From NCBI RefSeq assembly GCF_020010905.1, contig NZ_JAGJBY010000001.1:62001-126000 (forward strand): DNA of 64,000 bases, in the 5' to 3' direction. This DNA comes from Streptomyces acidiscabies (GTDB lineage Bacteria > Actinomycetota > Actinomycetes > Streptomycetales > Streptomycetaceae). Under the pieces are notes generated by a model. The model ran no database searches. It worked only from the letters and a program-made list of their open reading frames with translations, and was not told the origin of the DNA. Shown in pieces: positions 63,896 through 64,000 of the stretch. Numbering within the stretch: position 1 is the first letter of the stretch; the number at the start of each line of letters is the position of its first letter. The position numbers and the translations under genes were made by a program.

Positions 63896-64000
63896 TCAGG
63901 GTGAGTTGGCGGGCTGGACGGTTTCCGCGCAGAGTTGCAGGCCCTGCGGGCTCCAGCAGGGCAGGTGACCGTGGGAGCGGATCGTCGTCTGGCCGGTACC
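63896..64000 (-). CDS. C-terminal fragment of an unidentified gene (partial)
   Basis: An open frame enters from the right edge and ends at a TGA at 63896-63898 after 34 residues (TTIRSHGHLPCWSPQGLQLC is part). Its composition is protein-like, with two cysteines, and its spacing before the peptidase gene is natural. No family can be named from so short a piece. Confidence 0.4.
   Translation of the reverse strand, partial: GTGQTTIRSHGHLPCWSPQGLQLCAETVQPANSP

Overview
The window looks like chromosomal DNA from a high-GC actinomycete, almost certainly Streptomyces or a close relative. Codon use is strongly GC-biased, GTG and TTG starts are common, and the right half carries a typical Streptomyces gene set: an aspartokinase and semialdehyde dehydrogenase pair, RecR with YbaB, Cse-like two-component genes, a YkuD transpeptidase and SURF1. 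There are two halves. Bases 1 to about 24.36 kb look like an acquired island. From about 29.7 kb to the end is ordinary Streptomyces backbone. A duplicated Rhs toxin locus straddles the junction.

Island, 1-15.5 kb. On the minus strand, a cysteine desulfurase, a DUF4007 protein, a large P-loop ATPase and a PP-loop (DndC/PAPS-reductase-like) protein follow each other with 4-bp overlaps between B, C and D. This is the order and content of an SspABCD single-strand DNA phosphorothioation module (the D gene runs off the left edge). Divergent from it, on the plus strand, is a translationally coupled trio: a DEAH helicase, a GHKL ATPase and a one-motif phospholipase-D-type nuclease. They are a plausible restriction partner, perhaps SspFGH or a variant. 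Further genes follow: a protein with two tandem HTH-like repeats, a second and different PP-loop protein with a probable leaderless transcript, an unrecognised helical protein, and a methyltransferase of the phosphorothioation-associated family.

Junction, 15.9-29.7 kb. Two roughly 4.6-kb Rhs/YD-repeat toxin genes with WXG100-like N-termini carry nearly identical C-terminal tips. Each is followed by a putative immunity gene. A secreted FG-GAP protein and the 3' half of a tRNA-Pro lie between them. The tRNA fragment starts in the anticodon loop and is followed by a strong hairpin. It resembles an attR of an element integrated in tRNA-Pro, which would place the phosphorothioation genes inside the element.

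Backbone, 29.7-64 kb. This holds a flotillin with its large AAA ATPase, an L,D-transpeptidase, a DUF11-like surface protein, a YcgQ/YcgR-type permease pair, an RCK-type channel protein, an S9 peptidase, SURF1 and a SigE-family sigma factor with a coupled membrane protein. It continues with asd and lysC, two two-component systems (one arranged lipoprotein-regulator-kinase like cseABC), PhzF, DUF5063-RecR-YbaB, an SLATT protein, a secreted ribonuclease with a barstar-like inhibitor, and an M28 peptidase interrupted in frame by a palindromic repeat. The 7-mer GTAGTAC/GTACTAC is strikingly frequent here and nearly absent from the first 29.7 kb.
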